Part shown: piece after piece, positions 51,608 through 59,851 of the stretch | Position numbering within the stretch: position 1 is the stretch's first letter | Layout: each line of letters starts with the position of its first letter | Program-made: the position numbers and the translations under genes | Notes under the pieces: generated by a model | What the model was told of the DNA's origin: nothing | Database searches by the model: none | What the model saw: only the letters and a program-made list of their open reading frames with translations | NCBI RefSeq assembly: GCF_000308615.1 | Contig: NZ_BAGB01000163.1 | Location: 41,964 to 105,963, forward strand | Reading direction: 5' to 3' | DNA length: 64,000 bases | Source of the DNA: Nocardia jiangxiensis NBRC 101359 | Lineage (GTDB): Bacteria > Actinomycetota > Actinomycetes > Mycobacteriales > Mycobacteriaceae

Positions 51608-52150
51608 ATGAACTCATCGTTGCGAACCGGCTCCGACCGATCGGTGGACGTCGCAGCCGTCGCATTGCGCGCAACTCTCGGTCCGATGCTCATTTCCCAT
51701 GGCTGGAACAAGATCGCCGGCCCCGGCGGCATCGAGGGAACCACCCGCTGGTTCGACTCGCTCGGCTTGCGACCGGCTGCGGCGCACGCCCGGCTGGCCG
51801 CCGTCGGCGAAATCATGGCCGGCGCGGGACTGGTTCTGGGACTTGCCAATCCGCTGCCCGCGGCGGCGACGGTCGGCCTCATGTCGGTGGCGGCCGCGAC
51901 CGATCATCGCGGCAAGGGGTTCTTCGTATTCAAAGGTGGATGGGAATACGTCGGCGTGGTCGCGGGAACCGCCGTAGCCCTCGCGGGTCTCGGCCACGGC
52001 AGGTTCTCCATCGACGGCGCCCGAGGCGGCGGCCGGACCGGACTGCGTCCCGCCGCGACCGCCGCCACCCTCGGCGTCACAGCAGCCGGGGTGTTACTGA
52101 AGCTGTGCTACCGGCCCGCACCGACAGAGGCCGGTACGGCCGATGCCTGA
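51608..52150 (+). CDS. DoxX-family membrane protein
   Basis: A 180-residue integral membrane protein with four predicted helices. The family start is VALRATLGPMLISHGWNKIA, followed by GGIEGTTRWFDSLGLRP and LAAVGEIMAGAGLVLGL. DoxX proteins are linked to quinone-dependent redox and to envelope stress; the precise role here is unknown. Start ATG 51608 follows AGGAGTACACC. It is 123 bases downstream of the reductase, with its own AT-rich promoter-like patch, so it may be a separate unit. Confidence 0.8.
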   Translation: MNSSLRTGSDRSVDVAAVALRATLGPMLISHGWNKIAGPGGIEGTTRWFDSLGLRPAAAHARLAAVGEIMAGAGLVLGLANPLPAAATVGLMSVAAATDHRGKGFFVFKGGWEYVGVVAGTAVALAGLGHGRFSIDGARGGGRTGLRPAATAATLGVTAAGVLLKLCYRPAPTEAGTADA

Positions 52151-52204
52151 GCCGAGCCCCGCGCGACCCGGTCACGGCGGTCGGTATTTTTCAGGCAGAT
52201 AATT

Positions 52205-54640
52205 ATGTTCATCACCCTGATCAACGAGAAGACGCCGCGTTATGCTGTGCCGGTGTTCAAGGCCAAACTCGGTGTCCGAGGCCAAATTTTGTCGATCGCG
52301 CTGGTGCCGAGTCTGGCACTGCTACTCGTCGGGCTGTGGATTGCCATCGCTCTGCTGATGCAGGGCAGGCAGGCCGAGAACTGGGCTCACGAGATCGACC
52401 GGAATACCGCGCCCGGTATGAACTTCGCCGTCCAAGTGCAGAACGAGCGACGACTCACACTGATGAAGATCGGTGGCGACAGTCAGCACGACGGGGACCT
52501 CACTGCTCAGCGCGCACGGGTCGACAGCGCGACCCAAACCATCATTTCCGCGGGTCAACGGCTCAGCAAGCTCGACAGCGTGTTTTCCGGCGCGCTGGGC
52601 ACGGCCCAATCGATCATCGCCCAGTTGCCATCGGTCCGGCAGCGCGCCGACGCCGGAACAATGACCCCCGACGAGGCCTACGCCTACTTCAACCAGCTCA
52701 CCCAGGTTGCCGCCGGAGGTATGGAGCTGCTGGCCAAAGCGTCACCGACCTCCGAGACCGCCGCCGAGGAATCCAACGCCGCCAGGCTGTTTCACATTGC
52801 CGAAGCGATGTCGAAGGGCAACGCTCTGGCCGCGGCGGCGGTCACGAGCAATAAGTTGTCCGCCGCACAGCTCGTCGAATACAGCCGCCAGGTCGGCTTC
52901 TACCACAGCGAGATGACCGATCTCGAGCCGCAGCTGAACCCGCAGGAGCAGGCATCCGCGCATGCTCTCACCACCAGCGACGCCTGGCAGCGACTGGCGA
53001 TGATGGAAAACGCCATCGTCCAACGCGGCGTGCCCCAGCCCTCGTTCGGGACGAGCACCGGCAAGATCAAGGATACGAGCGAGCCGGCACCGCTGCCTCT
53101 GAGCGTCGCCGATTGGCAGGACGCGGCCATCCAGGTCAGCACGGAATTGATCGATCTGTGGCAGGCGCAGAACCATTACGCGCTGCGTTCGGCCACCGAT
53201 CACGGCCGGACGATCGCCCGCAACTCGCTGCTCGGCGGCGGCGCGGTGCTGCTCGTTTCCGTCGCCGCATTCCTGGTCGCCGCCTGGCTGGCCACCCGCA
53301 CCATCCGGCGCCTGCGCCGGCTACGTCACGAGACGCTCGCCCTCGCGGACAATCAACTGCCACGGATAACCGAGCGCCTGCGCGCGGGCCGGTCCGTCGA
53401 TCTCGACACCGACGTCGCCCGGCTCGATTTCGGGGCGGACGAGGTCGGCCAGGTCGCCGACGCGTTCAATCGCGCGCAGGTGGCGGCGGTCACCGCGGCG
53501 GTCTCCGAGGCCAGAACCCGGGAAGCGGTCAACGCGCTGTTCCTCAATATCGCCTACCGCAGCCAGTTGGTGATTCACCGTCAGTTGGAGGTGCTCGACC
53601 AGGCCGAACGTGAGATGGAGGATCCGGCACAGCTGGAGCTGCTGTTCAAACTCGATCACCTCGCGACGCGCGAGCGCCGCAACGCCGAGAACCTCATCAT
53701 TCTGGGTGGTGGCCGGCCCGGCCGCCAGTGGCGCAATCCCGTCCCGCTGCTCGATCTGGTCCGCAGCGCGGTCGCCGAGACCGAGGATTATGCTCGCGTC
53801 CAGGTCATCGGCGTCCCGGAGGGATCGGTTGCCGGAACCGCGGTCGCCGACCTGATTCACCTGCTGGCCGAACTGGTGGACAACGCGACCTCCTTCTCCC
53901 CGCCCGGCTCCAAGGTAGAGATCACCGGCAACGCCGTGGGGAAGGGGCTCGTGCTCGAGGTCTCCGACCAAGGGCTGGGCATGACGCCTGCGGACATTCA
54001 GCGAGTGAACGAAACTCTTTCCAACCCACCGGATTTCAGCCTGACCAACTTGTCGGATGATTCCCGGCTCGGATTGTTCGTGGTCGGGTTGCTGGCGGCT
54101 CGGCACAACGTCTCGGTGCGCCTGGCCGAATCACATTACGGCGGTATTCGAGCCATCGTGGTCGTCCCGACCGAGCTGATCTCCGCGGCGGCAACGGCGG
54201 GTGATCACCGGCCCGCCGACGATTCCCGGACCGCCATGGATGTTCCGGCGCCCCGGGTCGGGGCTCCCCCGCCGCCGCCGGAGCCGGAGTATCAGTCGGC
54301 ATCGGTCGACCGTGACACGGCGACCTGGTCGGCACCGGAGGCCGCGCGAGCCACGGAGCAGACCGCGACGACGCCGTCCTTCTGGAACCCGGTTCCCGTC
54401 GAGACGCAAGGCGGTGACAAGCCACCGCTGCCCCGCCGTCGCCGCCAGCAGAGCCTGGCGCCGGAGCTGGCCCAAGCGCCGCCTCCGCCCGCCTCGCGAG
54501 GCGGCGACACGAACCTAGCGCAGCAACCCCGGTCCGCTGAACAAGCCCGAAATCTGATCGCGGCCATCGAGACCGGCACGCGCCAAGGCCGCCGGATGCG
54601 ACCCGAAACCACCACCTACGAACACGAAGGCCCCCGATGA
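52205..54640 (+). CDS. cvnA: Conservon sensor protein CvnA (histidine-kinase-like)
   Basis: An 811-residue membrane sensor. Transmembrane helices at about 29-52 and 339-363 enclose a ~285-residue extracellular nitrate/nitrite-sensing-like (NIT) helical domain. A HAMP region follows, then a dimerisation helix region (VIHRQLEVLDQAEREMEDPA, RRNAENLIILGG) and a HATPase domain (LAELVDNATSFSPPGSKVEI, VSDQGLGMTPAD, RLGLFVVGLLAARH). The tail from about 650 is Pro/Ala-rich and disordered. It is the first gene of a four-gene conservon; all four starts overlap or nearly overlap. Start ATG 52205 has only a weak site; GTG 52252 is possible. Confidence 0.82.
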   Translation: MFITLINEKTPRYAVPVFKAKLGVRGQILSIALVPSLALLLVGLWIAIALLMQGRQAENWAHEIDRNTAPGMNFAVQVQNERRLTLMKIGGDSQHDGDLTAQRARVDSATQTIISAGQRLSKLDSVFSGALGTAQSIIAQLPSVRQRADAGTMTPDEAYAYFNQLTQVAAGGMELLAKASPTSETAAEESNAARLFHIAEAMSKGNALAAAAVTSNKLSAAQLVEYSRQVGFYHSEMTDLEPQLNPQEQASAHALTTSDAWQRLAMMENAIVQRGVPQPSFGTSTGKIKDTSEPAPLPLSVADWQDAAIQVSTELIDLWQAQNHYALRSATDHGRTIARNSLLGGGAVLLVSVAAFLVAAWLATRTIRRLRRLRHETLALADNQLPRITERLRAGRSVDLDTDVARLDFGADEVGQVADAFNRAQVAAVTAAVSEARTREAVNALFLNIAYRSQLVIHRQLEVLDQAEREMEDPAQLELLFKLDHLATRERRNAENLIILGGGRPGRQWRNPVPLLDLVRSAVAETEDYARVQVIGVPEGSVAGTAVADLIHLLAELVDNATSFSPPGSKVEITGNAVGKGLVLEVSDQGLGMTPADIQRVNETLSNPPDFSLTNLSDDSRLGLFVVGLLAARHNVSVRLAESHYGGIRAIVVVPTELISAAATAGDHRPADDSRTAMDVPAPRVGAPPPPPEPEYQSASVDRDTATWSAPEAARATEQTATTPSFWNPVPVETQGGDKPPLPRRRRQQSLAPELAQAPPPPASRGGDTNLAQQPRSAEQARNLIAAIETGTRQGRRMRPETTTYEHEGPR

Positions 54641-55056
54641 CGACCTCCGCTCACAACCTGGACTGGCTCCTGGACGACCTCGTCGCGCACATTCCCGGCG
54701 TCCGGCACGCTGTTGTGCTGTCCACGGATGGTCTGCTACTCGGTCGTTCCAGCGTCATGCCCGTCGAGGACGCGGAACACTTCGCCGCCATGGCGGCCAC
54801 CCTGCAGGGGCTGGCGCGCAGCGCCGGACACCGCTTCGCCGGCGGTAACGTCCGCCAGACGGTGATCGAGCTCGACCACGCCGTCATGTTCGCCACCTCG
54901 GCGGGTCCCAACGCCTGTCTGGCGCTACTCACCGACGAGACCGCCAATATGGGAATGGTCGCCTACGAGATAAACCAGACGGTGCACCGCGTGGGCACGT
55001 ACCTTTCGACTGCGCCCCGCCAGGGCTTCGGTTATTTCGACAACGCAGACTCATGA
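54637..55056 (+). CDS. cvnB: Roadblock/LC7 domain protein CvnB
   Basis: A 139-residue roadblock/LC7 (MglB-like) protein. Typical segments are WLLDDLVAHIPGVRHAVVLS, TDGLLLGRSS and LAALTDETANMGMVAYEIN-like (ALLTDETANMGMVAYE). These proteins act as regulators of the cognate Ras-like GTPase. The start overlaps the sensor stop (ATGA). Confidence 0.88.
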   Translation: MTTSAHNLDWLLDDLVAHIPGVRHAVVLSTDGLLLGRSSVMPVEDAEHFAAMAATLQGLARSAGHRFAGGNVRQTVIELDHAVMFATSAGPNACLALLTDETANMGMVAYEINQTVHRVGTYLSTAPRQGFGYFDNADS

Positions 55057-55430
55057 CCGGTCCGCATGTCTCCTGGTACGAGGAGGAGGCCGGTCCGCTC
55101 GTGCGCTCCTACGCCCTCACGCGCGGGCGCACGCACAATCCGCGAGCCGATCTGGATATGATCACCCTCGTCCTGGCTGTCGACACGACTGCCGAACTGC
55201 GCCGCCGCGAGCCCGAGTACCGCGACATCATGCGCTTGTGCCAAGCGCCGCAGTCGGTCGCCGAAGTCTCGGCCGCTCTGCGACTTCCGCTGATGGTGAC
55301 GAAGATCCTGCTCAGTGATCTGCTCGCCGACGGCCACCTCATCTGCCGGTCCGCCTCCCCTGTCACCGACACCGGACTGCACAGTCTCGACCTTCTACGA
55401 ACGGTATTGGATGGCATCCGCAACCTTTGA
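55053..55430 (+). CDS. cvnC: DUF742 protein CvnC
   Basis: A 125-residue DUF742 protein. Family signs are GPLVRSYALTRGRTHNPRAD near the start and a winged-helix-like C-terminal half (CQAPQSVAEVSAALRLPLMV, KILLSDLLADGHLICR). Such proteins occur only in conservons and work with the GTPase and the sensor. Overlaps the preceding gene (ATGA) and the next gene by 20 bases. Confidence 0.87.
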   Translation: MTGPHVSWYEEEAGPLVRSYALTRGRTHNPRADLDMITLVLAVDTTAELRRREPEYRDIMRLCQAPQSVAEVSAALRLPLMVTKILLSDLLADGHLICRSASPVTDTGLHSLDLLRTVLDGIRNL

Positions 55431-56046
55431 CCCCAACGACCAGCCCGGCCTCGCCGCCTCGGTGAAGATCCTCATCGCGGGTGGCTTCGGTGTCGGCAAA
55501 ACCACCACGGTCGCTGCCGTCAGCGAGATCACCCCGTTGCGGACCGAGGAGGTCGTCACCGAACAGTCGCGCGGCACCGATGATCTGTCCGGGGTCGAGT
55601 CGAAGATGACCACGACCGTGGCCATGGACTTCGGGCGCATCACCATTTCGCCCGATCTGGTTCTGTACATATTCGGAACTCCCGGGCAGGACCGATTCTG
55701 GTTCATGTGGGACGAATTGGTGCTCGGCGCCCTGGGAGCAGTCGTGCTGGCCGATCCCCGCCGGCTCGAGAGCAGCTTTGCCGCTGTCGACTTCTTCGAA
55801 CGTCGCGAACTTCCGTTCGTCGTCGGCGTCAACTGCTTCGACGGCGCACCGCGTTACACGCCCGAGGAGGTGCGTTACGCCCTCGACCTCGCCGATCACG
55901 TGCCTGTCACGCTCTGCGACGTGCGCCATCGCGAGTCCGCCAAAGCCGTGCTGGTGACACTCATGGAATACCTCGTCGAGCGCACCGCGCGGCACATCGG
56001 CTCCGGGCACCCCCGGGAGATCGACCAGGCCGCGCGGCCGCGGTGA
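55411..56046 (+). CDS. cvnD: Conservon GTPase CvnD
   Basis: A 211-residue Ras-like GTPase. P-loop GGFGVGKTTTVAAVSEI, switch II FGTPGQDRFWFMWDE, and the G4-like NCFDG. The typical conservon ATP/GTP-binding protein size is about 200 residues. No ribosome site is needed as the start lies inside the DUF742 gene and is probably reached by coupling. It ends the operon; the cytochrome P450 (CvnE) found in some conservons is absent here. Confidence 0.87.
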   Translation: MASATFDPNDQPGLAASVKILIAGGFGVGKTTTVAAVSEITPLRTEEVVTEQSRGTDDLSGVESKMTTTVAMDFGRITISPDLVLYIFGTPGQDRFWFMWDELVLGALGAVVLADPRRLESSFAAVDFFERRELPFVVGVNCFDGAPRYTPEEVRYALDLADHVPVTLCDVRHRESAKAVLVTLMEYLVERTARHIGSGHPREIDQAARPR

Positions 56047-56068
56047 CGACCGCCGACCCGGGGCCCGG

Positions 56069-56482
56069 CTAGACCGGCAGCTCCCCGGCCGGAGCCCTCA
56101 GCACCAAGCCCACCAGCTGGGAGCGCGAGGGCACCGGGCGGGCGGAGTGCAGGTTCTGATACCAGTAGGGACTGTTCGCTCCCGGCATCGGCAGTTCCAG
56201 CGTGCCGGTGTCCAGGGCGGTCACGCCCGCTCGTCGCAACCTACGGCGTTCCGATTCGGCCACGGGCCGATCGGGTGTGACGAACATCAGCCACTGCCCG
56301 GGCCGGTATTCGAAGACGGGTACCGTCCACCCTCTGGACCTCGCCGCCGATTCGACCTCGCGGCCGATGCCGGACGGCATGTCCAGGGCGCAGACCTGAC
56401 GTCCCAGTTCGATCATCAGCCGCATGGCGCCGGTCCGTACCGAGGGGGACCACCTACTGGTCCACATTGATGCCACGTCCAT
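56069..56482 (-). CDS. Hypothetical actinobacterial protein
   Basis: A 137-residue soluble protein of unknown function. It has a helix LGRQVCALDMPSGIGREVES, a strand-rich core TVPVFEYRPGQWLMFVTPDR and a C-terminal tail LVGLVLRAPAGELPV. The core recalls small proteins seen beside nocardial regulators, but no family is recognised. Start ATG 56482 (MDVASMWTSRWSP) is tentative; later in-frame Met residues at about 56416-56425 are possible. It is convergent with the GTPase gene. Confidence 0.5.
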   Translation of the reverse strand: MDVASMWTSRWSPSVRTGAMRLMIELGRQVCALDMPSGIGREVESAARSRGWTVPVFEYRPGQWLMFVTPDRPVAESERRRLRRAGVTALDTGTLELPMPGANSPYWYQNLHSARPVPSRSQLVGLVLRAPAGELPV

Positions 56483-56577
56483 GTCAGCACACCCGCCTGT
56501 CGAATTCGGCCCATCGACGCACCTCGGGTGGCACGGCAGCGCAACGATGCGCGGCCGCATACCGACAGACTCGATCC

Positions 56578-56611
56578 ATACAGTATAATAGGTGCATTCA
56601 ATAAACTGTAT
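56578..56611 (+). promoter_or_regulatory. Promoter with operator arms upstream of FprB gene
   Basis: A consensus -10 TATAAT lies at 56584-56589. It is flanked by inverted arms ATACAGT (56578-56584) and ACTGTAT (56605-56611), with ATACAGTAT itself a near palindrome. Located about 90 bases before the FprB start; a regulator binding these arms would block transcription. Confidence 0.55.
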
Positions 56612-56698
56612 AGATTCGTCGCATCCACCCGAGAGTGGTCGGCAGCTCACCAGTTGGGCGCCGAAGTAGTTGCGCCGCAAGGAATGTGAGGACACACG

Positions 56699-58375
56699 AT
56701 GACCTTCGTAGTGACGCAAAGATGCTGCAACGATGCCAGCTGCCTGTCGGAGTGTCCAGTCGATTGCATCCGGCCCCGGCCCGAGGATCCGGATTTCACC
56801 ACCGCGGAAATGCTCTACATCGACCCGCAAACCTGCATCGACTGCGGCGCATGTGCCGATGCCTGCCCGGTCGACGCGATCTACTCCGAGGACGAGCTGC
56901 CCGAGGCCCTGCAGCGGTACACCGAGATCAACGCCGGCTATTTCGAGCGGCACCCGCTGGACGCGAAGATGATCCAGCCGGCGCCGCCCGGCCGGGTGGC
57001 GAAGGAACTCGGGACGCTGCGCGTCGCGATCGTCGGAGCGGGTCCCGCGGCGGCCTATGCCGCCGAGGAATTGCTCCGGCGCGCCGATGTCGAGGTCGAG
57101 ATGATCGATCGGCTACCCGCACCGCACGGACTCGTCCGGGCGGGCGTCGCCCCGGATCACGCGGGCACGAAAGCGATCACCTCGATGTTCGAAGCCACGG
57201 CTCGGCACGGGAATTTCCGATACCTGCTCAATGTCGAAGCGGGCAAACATATTTCGCATGCAGAGTTGATGAACCACCACCACGCCGTGATCTACGCGGT
57301 GGGCGCGGCGGCCGATCGCAGTCTCGGCATCCCCGGGGAATCGCTGCCCGGAAGCCATTCCGCCGGAGAGTTCGTGGCCTGGTACAACGGACATCCCGAT
57401 TACGCCGACCGCGTATTCGATCTGTCCGGTGACAGCGCGGTCATCGTCGGCAACGGGAACGTGGCGATCGATATCGCTCGCGTGCTGACGCTCGACCCGG
57501 ATGAGCTCGCCCGGACCGATATCGCCGACCACGCGCTGGCCGCCCTGCGCGAGAGCAAGATCCGCGAGGTGATCCTGCTGGGGCGGCGCGGCCCGGTCCA
57601 GGCCGCTTATACCTCGCCGGAATTCCTTGCCCTGCAACGGTTACCGGGAGTGGACGTCATCATCGACGAGTCCGAGCTCGATCCGGCCGGCCGAGCCGCA
57701 CTGGACGATCCGGATGCCGAGCCGTCGACCATCCTGAAGGTCGAGCTCGCCCGCGAGTACTCGCAGCGGCCACAGGATCCGGCCCACAAACGGATCGTGT
57801 TCCGGTATCTCGTCTCGCCGGTGGAGGTGCTGGGTACCAACCGCGTCGAGGGGCTCACCATCGTGCACAACGAACTCGTCGAATCCGATGGCGATCTCGT
57901 TCCCCGGCCGACGGATCACACCGAGAAGATCCCGACGTCGCTGGTCCTGCGTTCGGTCGGTTACCGCGGGCGACCGGTGCCGGATCTGCCCTTCGACGAG
58001 TCCCGGCATATCGTGCCGAACGACCGGGGGCGAGTGCGGGCCGCCGACGGAACCCTCGTACCCGGCGTATACGTGACAGGCTGGATCAAACGCGGTCCGC
58101 GCGGTGTGATCGGCACCAACAAAACCTGCGCCCAGGAAACCGTGGCCGGTCTGCTGGAGGATTTCGCCGCGGGCAAGCTACCGGCCCCCGAGCACGACCG
58201 GCAGGCCCTGCACGCGCTGCTGGCCGAGCGCCAGCCCGACCTCATCGACGGCGCCGGCTGGCGAGCCATCGACGCCGCCGAACGCGAACGCGGCAAACAG
58301 ACCGGCCGTCCCCGAGTCAAGTTCGTCTCCGTTGCCGACACGCTGGCCGCATCTCATGGGCTACGACCAGCGTGA
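56699..58375 (+). CDS. fprB: FprB-type ferredoxin/ferredoxin-NADP reductase
   Basis: A 558-residue fused electron-transfer protein. An N-terminal 2[4Fe-4S] ferredoxin (CCNDASCLSECPVDCI and CIDCGACADACPVDAI, residues 9-65) precedes an adrenodoxin-reductase-like domain (IVGAGPAAAYAAEELL at about 105, VGNGNVAIDIARVL at about 250 and GWIKRGPRGVIGTNK). This is the FprB architecture of mycobacteria. It could supply electrons to the Rieske oxygenases in this window that lack their own reductase. Start ATG 56699 with GAGGACACACG upstream. Confidence 0.88.
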   Translation: MTFVVTQRCCNDASCLSECPVDCIRPRPEDPDFTTAEMLYIDPQTCIDCGACADACPVDAIYSEDELPEALQRYTEINAGYFERHPLDAKMIQPAPPGRVAKELGTLRVAIVGAGPAAAYAAEELLRRADVEVEMIDRLPAPHGLVRAGVAPDHAGTKAITSMFEATARHGNFRYLLNVEAGKHISHAELMNHHHAVIYAVGAAADRSLGIPGESLPGSHSAGEFVAWYNGHPDYADRVFDLSGDSAVIVGNGNVAIDIARVLTLDPDELARTDIADHALAALRESKIREVILLGRRGPVQAAYTSPEFLALQRLPGVDVIIDESELDPAGRAALDDPDAEPSTILKVELAREYSQRPQDPAHKRIVFRYLVSPVEVLGTNRVEGLTIVHNELVESDGDLVPRPTDHTEKIPTSLVLRSVGYRGRPVPDLPFDESRHIVPNDRGRVRAADGTLVPGVYVTGWIKRGPRGVIGTNKTCAQETVAGLLEDFAAGKLPAPEHDRQALHALLAERQPDLIDGAGWRAIDAAERERGKQTGRPRVKFVSVADTLAASHGLRPA

Positions 58376-58639
58376 ACGCATTTAGATGAGATTATTTATC
58401 TATTTTTCGCATCCAACCTCCAAAGTGTGATCAGTTTAATCATCTATCGGATAGCATCAGCCTTCCGGCAGGGGTACGTGCGTGCTGTATCCGTGCATCC
58501 ACCCGGCCGCACGGCCTTGCCGCCGGGGCACTGTCGAATCGGCTCGCGTGATGCTTTCGTGCGTGCCCGGTTGCAGGTCACGCTATCACCTAATAGATAG
58601 ATGATTCATCGTTTTGAGCTATATAATGCGCCGTCGTGA
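58376..58639. promoter_or_regulatory. AT-rich region with repeated operator words
   Basis: The region contains AATCATCTAT (58438-58447) and its exact reverse complement ATAGATGATT (58597-58606), plus related AGATGAGATT and ATTTATCTAT near 58384-58402. No gene is visible. These words probably bind a regulator, perhaps the GntR whose remains lie next door. Confidence 0.5.
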
Positions 58640-59062
58640 TCAGGCCGGAGAGACCCCCGATCGCCGCAGTGTCACGCGATAGGTGTAGTGCTCGGGCAGG
58701 AACTGGCTGACCGACAATTCCACCGGCGCACCACCGGCATCGGAATACAGCCGATCCACGCGCAACATCGGATGTCCCGGTGCGCAGCCGAGTTCGGCGG
58801 CAGTGCCCGGCATGGCCGCCGCCACGGTGATCGATTGCGCGGCCTCCACGATCGGACTGTCCAGATGCGGTTCCAGCAGTCCGATCACGGTGTAGGGACT
58901 CGACGCCACCATCCGCCGGCCCGGCAGCGTCGGCGACCAGCCGGGCGATCCGCTCGGGCAGATGAACCCTCGTGCAGACGAACGGCACCCCGTCGCGCAG
59001 ACGAACGAAGACCACCGTGAACACCACGTCGGTGTCGAGCCGGAGCCGGCTGGCCGCGCTCG
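58640..59062 (-). pseudogene. GntR-family regulator remnant (UTRA domain)
   Basis: The minus strand encodes most of a UTRA ligand domain in two frames: LDTDVVFTVVFVRLRDGVPF, then VHLPERIARLVADAAG in one and SSPYTVIGLLEPHLDSPIVE, EAAQSITVAAAMPGTAAELG and GAPVELSVSQFLPEHYTYRV in another, with the shift near 58920. The N-terminal winged helix is missing. It abuts a truncated MaoC-like gene on the other strand, so one deletion probably removed both 5' parts. Confidence 0.65.
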
Positions 59063-59790
59063 ACGAGGCCGCCCGGCACGGCGCCGGCGTGGCCCGGCTC
59101 GGCGACCGCATGCTGGACGAAGCCGTCGCGATCGCGGCCCGGCGAGTGAAGGCGAATCTGTTCTACCGCGGACTGCGCCTGCACCGACCACCTCGACCGC
59201 ACGGTGCTCGATTTTCACCGGTGCGCGATGCTGCCGCTGAGCGAAAACCCCGATCCCGCCCGGATCGTGCCCCACGACGACCTGTCACGCATCGGTACCG
59301 ACGCGGCAGAGGTTCGGACCGCACCCGAGCAGTGGGACCCGCGCGCGTTCCGCGCGGCGGTGCCGGGCGCCCACTTCGATCCGGCGCTGGCCGGACGGAG
59401 CTGGCGCTCCAGCGGTGACGTCGTCTCGAACGCACCCGAATACTCCCGCCTGAGCGTGAACATCGCCGCGACACACCATGATCACCGGGTCGGCGAACAG
59501 AGCAGGCTGGTCTGCGGCGGGCATGCCATCGGCATCGCGCTGGCGCAGGCCACCCGGGCACTGCCCAACCTCGTCACGATGCCGGGCTGGCAGTCGTGTG
59601 ATCACACCGGCCCGGTGCACAAGGGCGACACCCTGTCCAGCGAGCTCACCGTGGAGGGCGCGAGGGCGCTGGGCGATACCGGCGGGGTGTTGCGGCTGCG
59701 CTCGCGGGCGTTCTCCCACGACAGCGCATCCACGGACCGGCAGGTGCTGGACTGGCGGTTCACCGCACACCGCACTACCGACCTAACAGG
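59044..59790 (+). pseudogene. MaoC-like acyl dehydratase remnant
   Basis: Plus-strand frames give AAVAIAARRVKANLFYRGL-like sequence (VKANLFYRGLRLH) up to about 59175, then shift to DHLDRTVLDFHRCAMLPLSE and on through SRLSVNIAATHHDHRVGEQS, LPNLVTMPGWQSCDHTGPVH and VLRLRSRAFSHDSASTDRQV to VLDWRFTAH. This is the C-terminal hotdog region of a mycobacterial-type MaoC acyl dehydratase. The N-terminal part is lost and a frameshift is present. The second frame runs on without a stop into the acyl-CoA dehydrogenase gene. Confidence 0.65.
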
Positions 59791-59803
59791 TACAACATGG
59801 CAT

Positions 59804-59819
59804 AATCATTTATATGATT
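59804..59819. promoter_or_regulatory. AT-rich inverted repeat before acyl-CoA dehydrogenase
   Basis: AATCAT-ttat-ATGATT, perfect six-base arms, 33 bases upstream of the start at 59852. The arms match the AATCAT/ATGATT words at 58438 and 58601, suggesting a common regulator. Confidence 0.55.
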
Positions 59820-59851
59820 TTGTTCTTCGCGTGTGCCGAAGGGGACAACCT

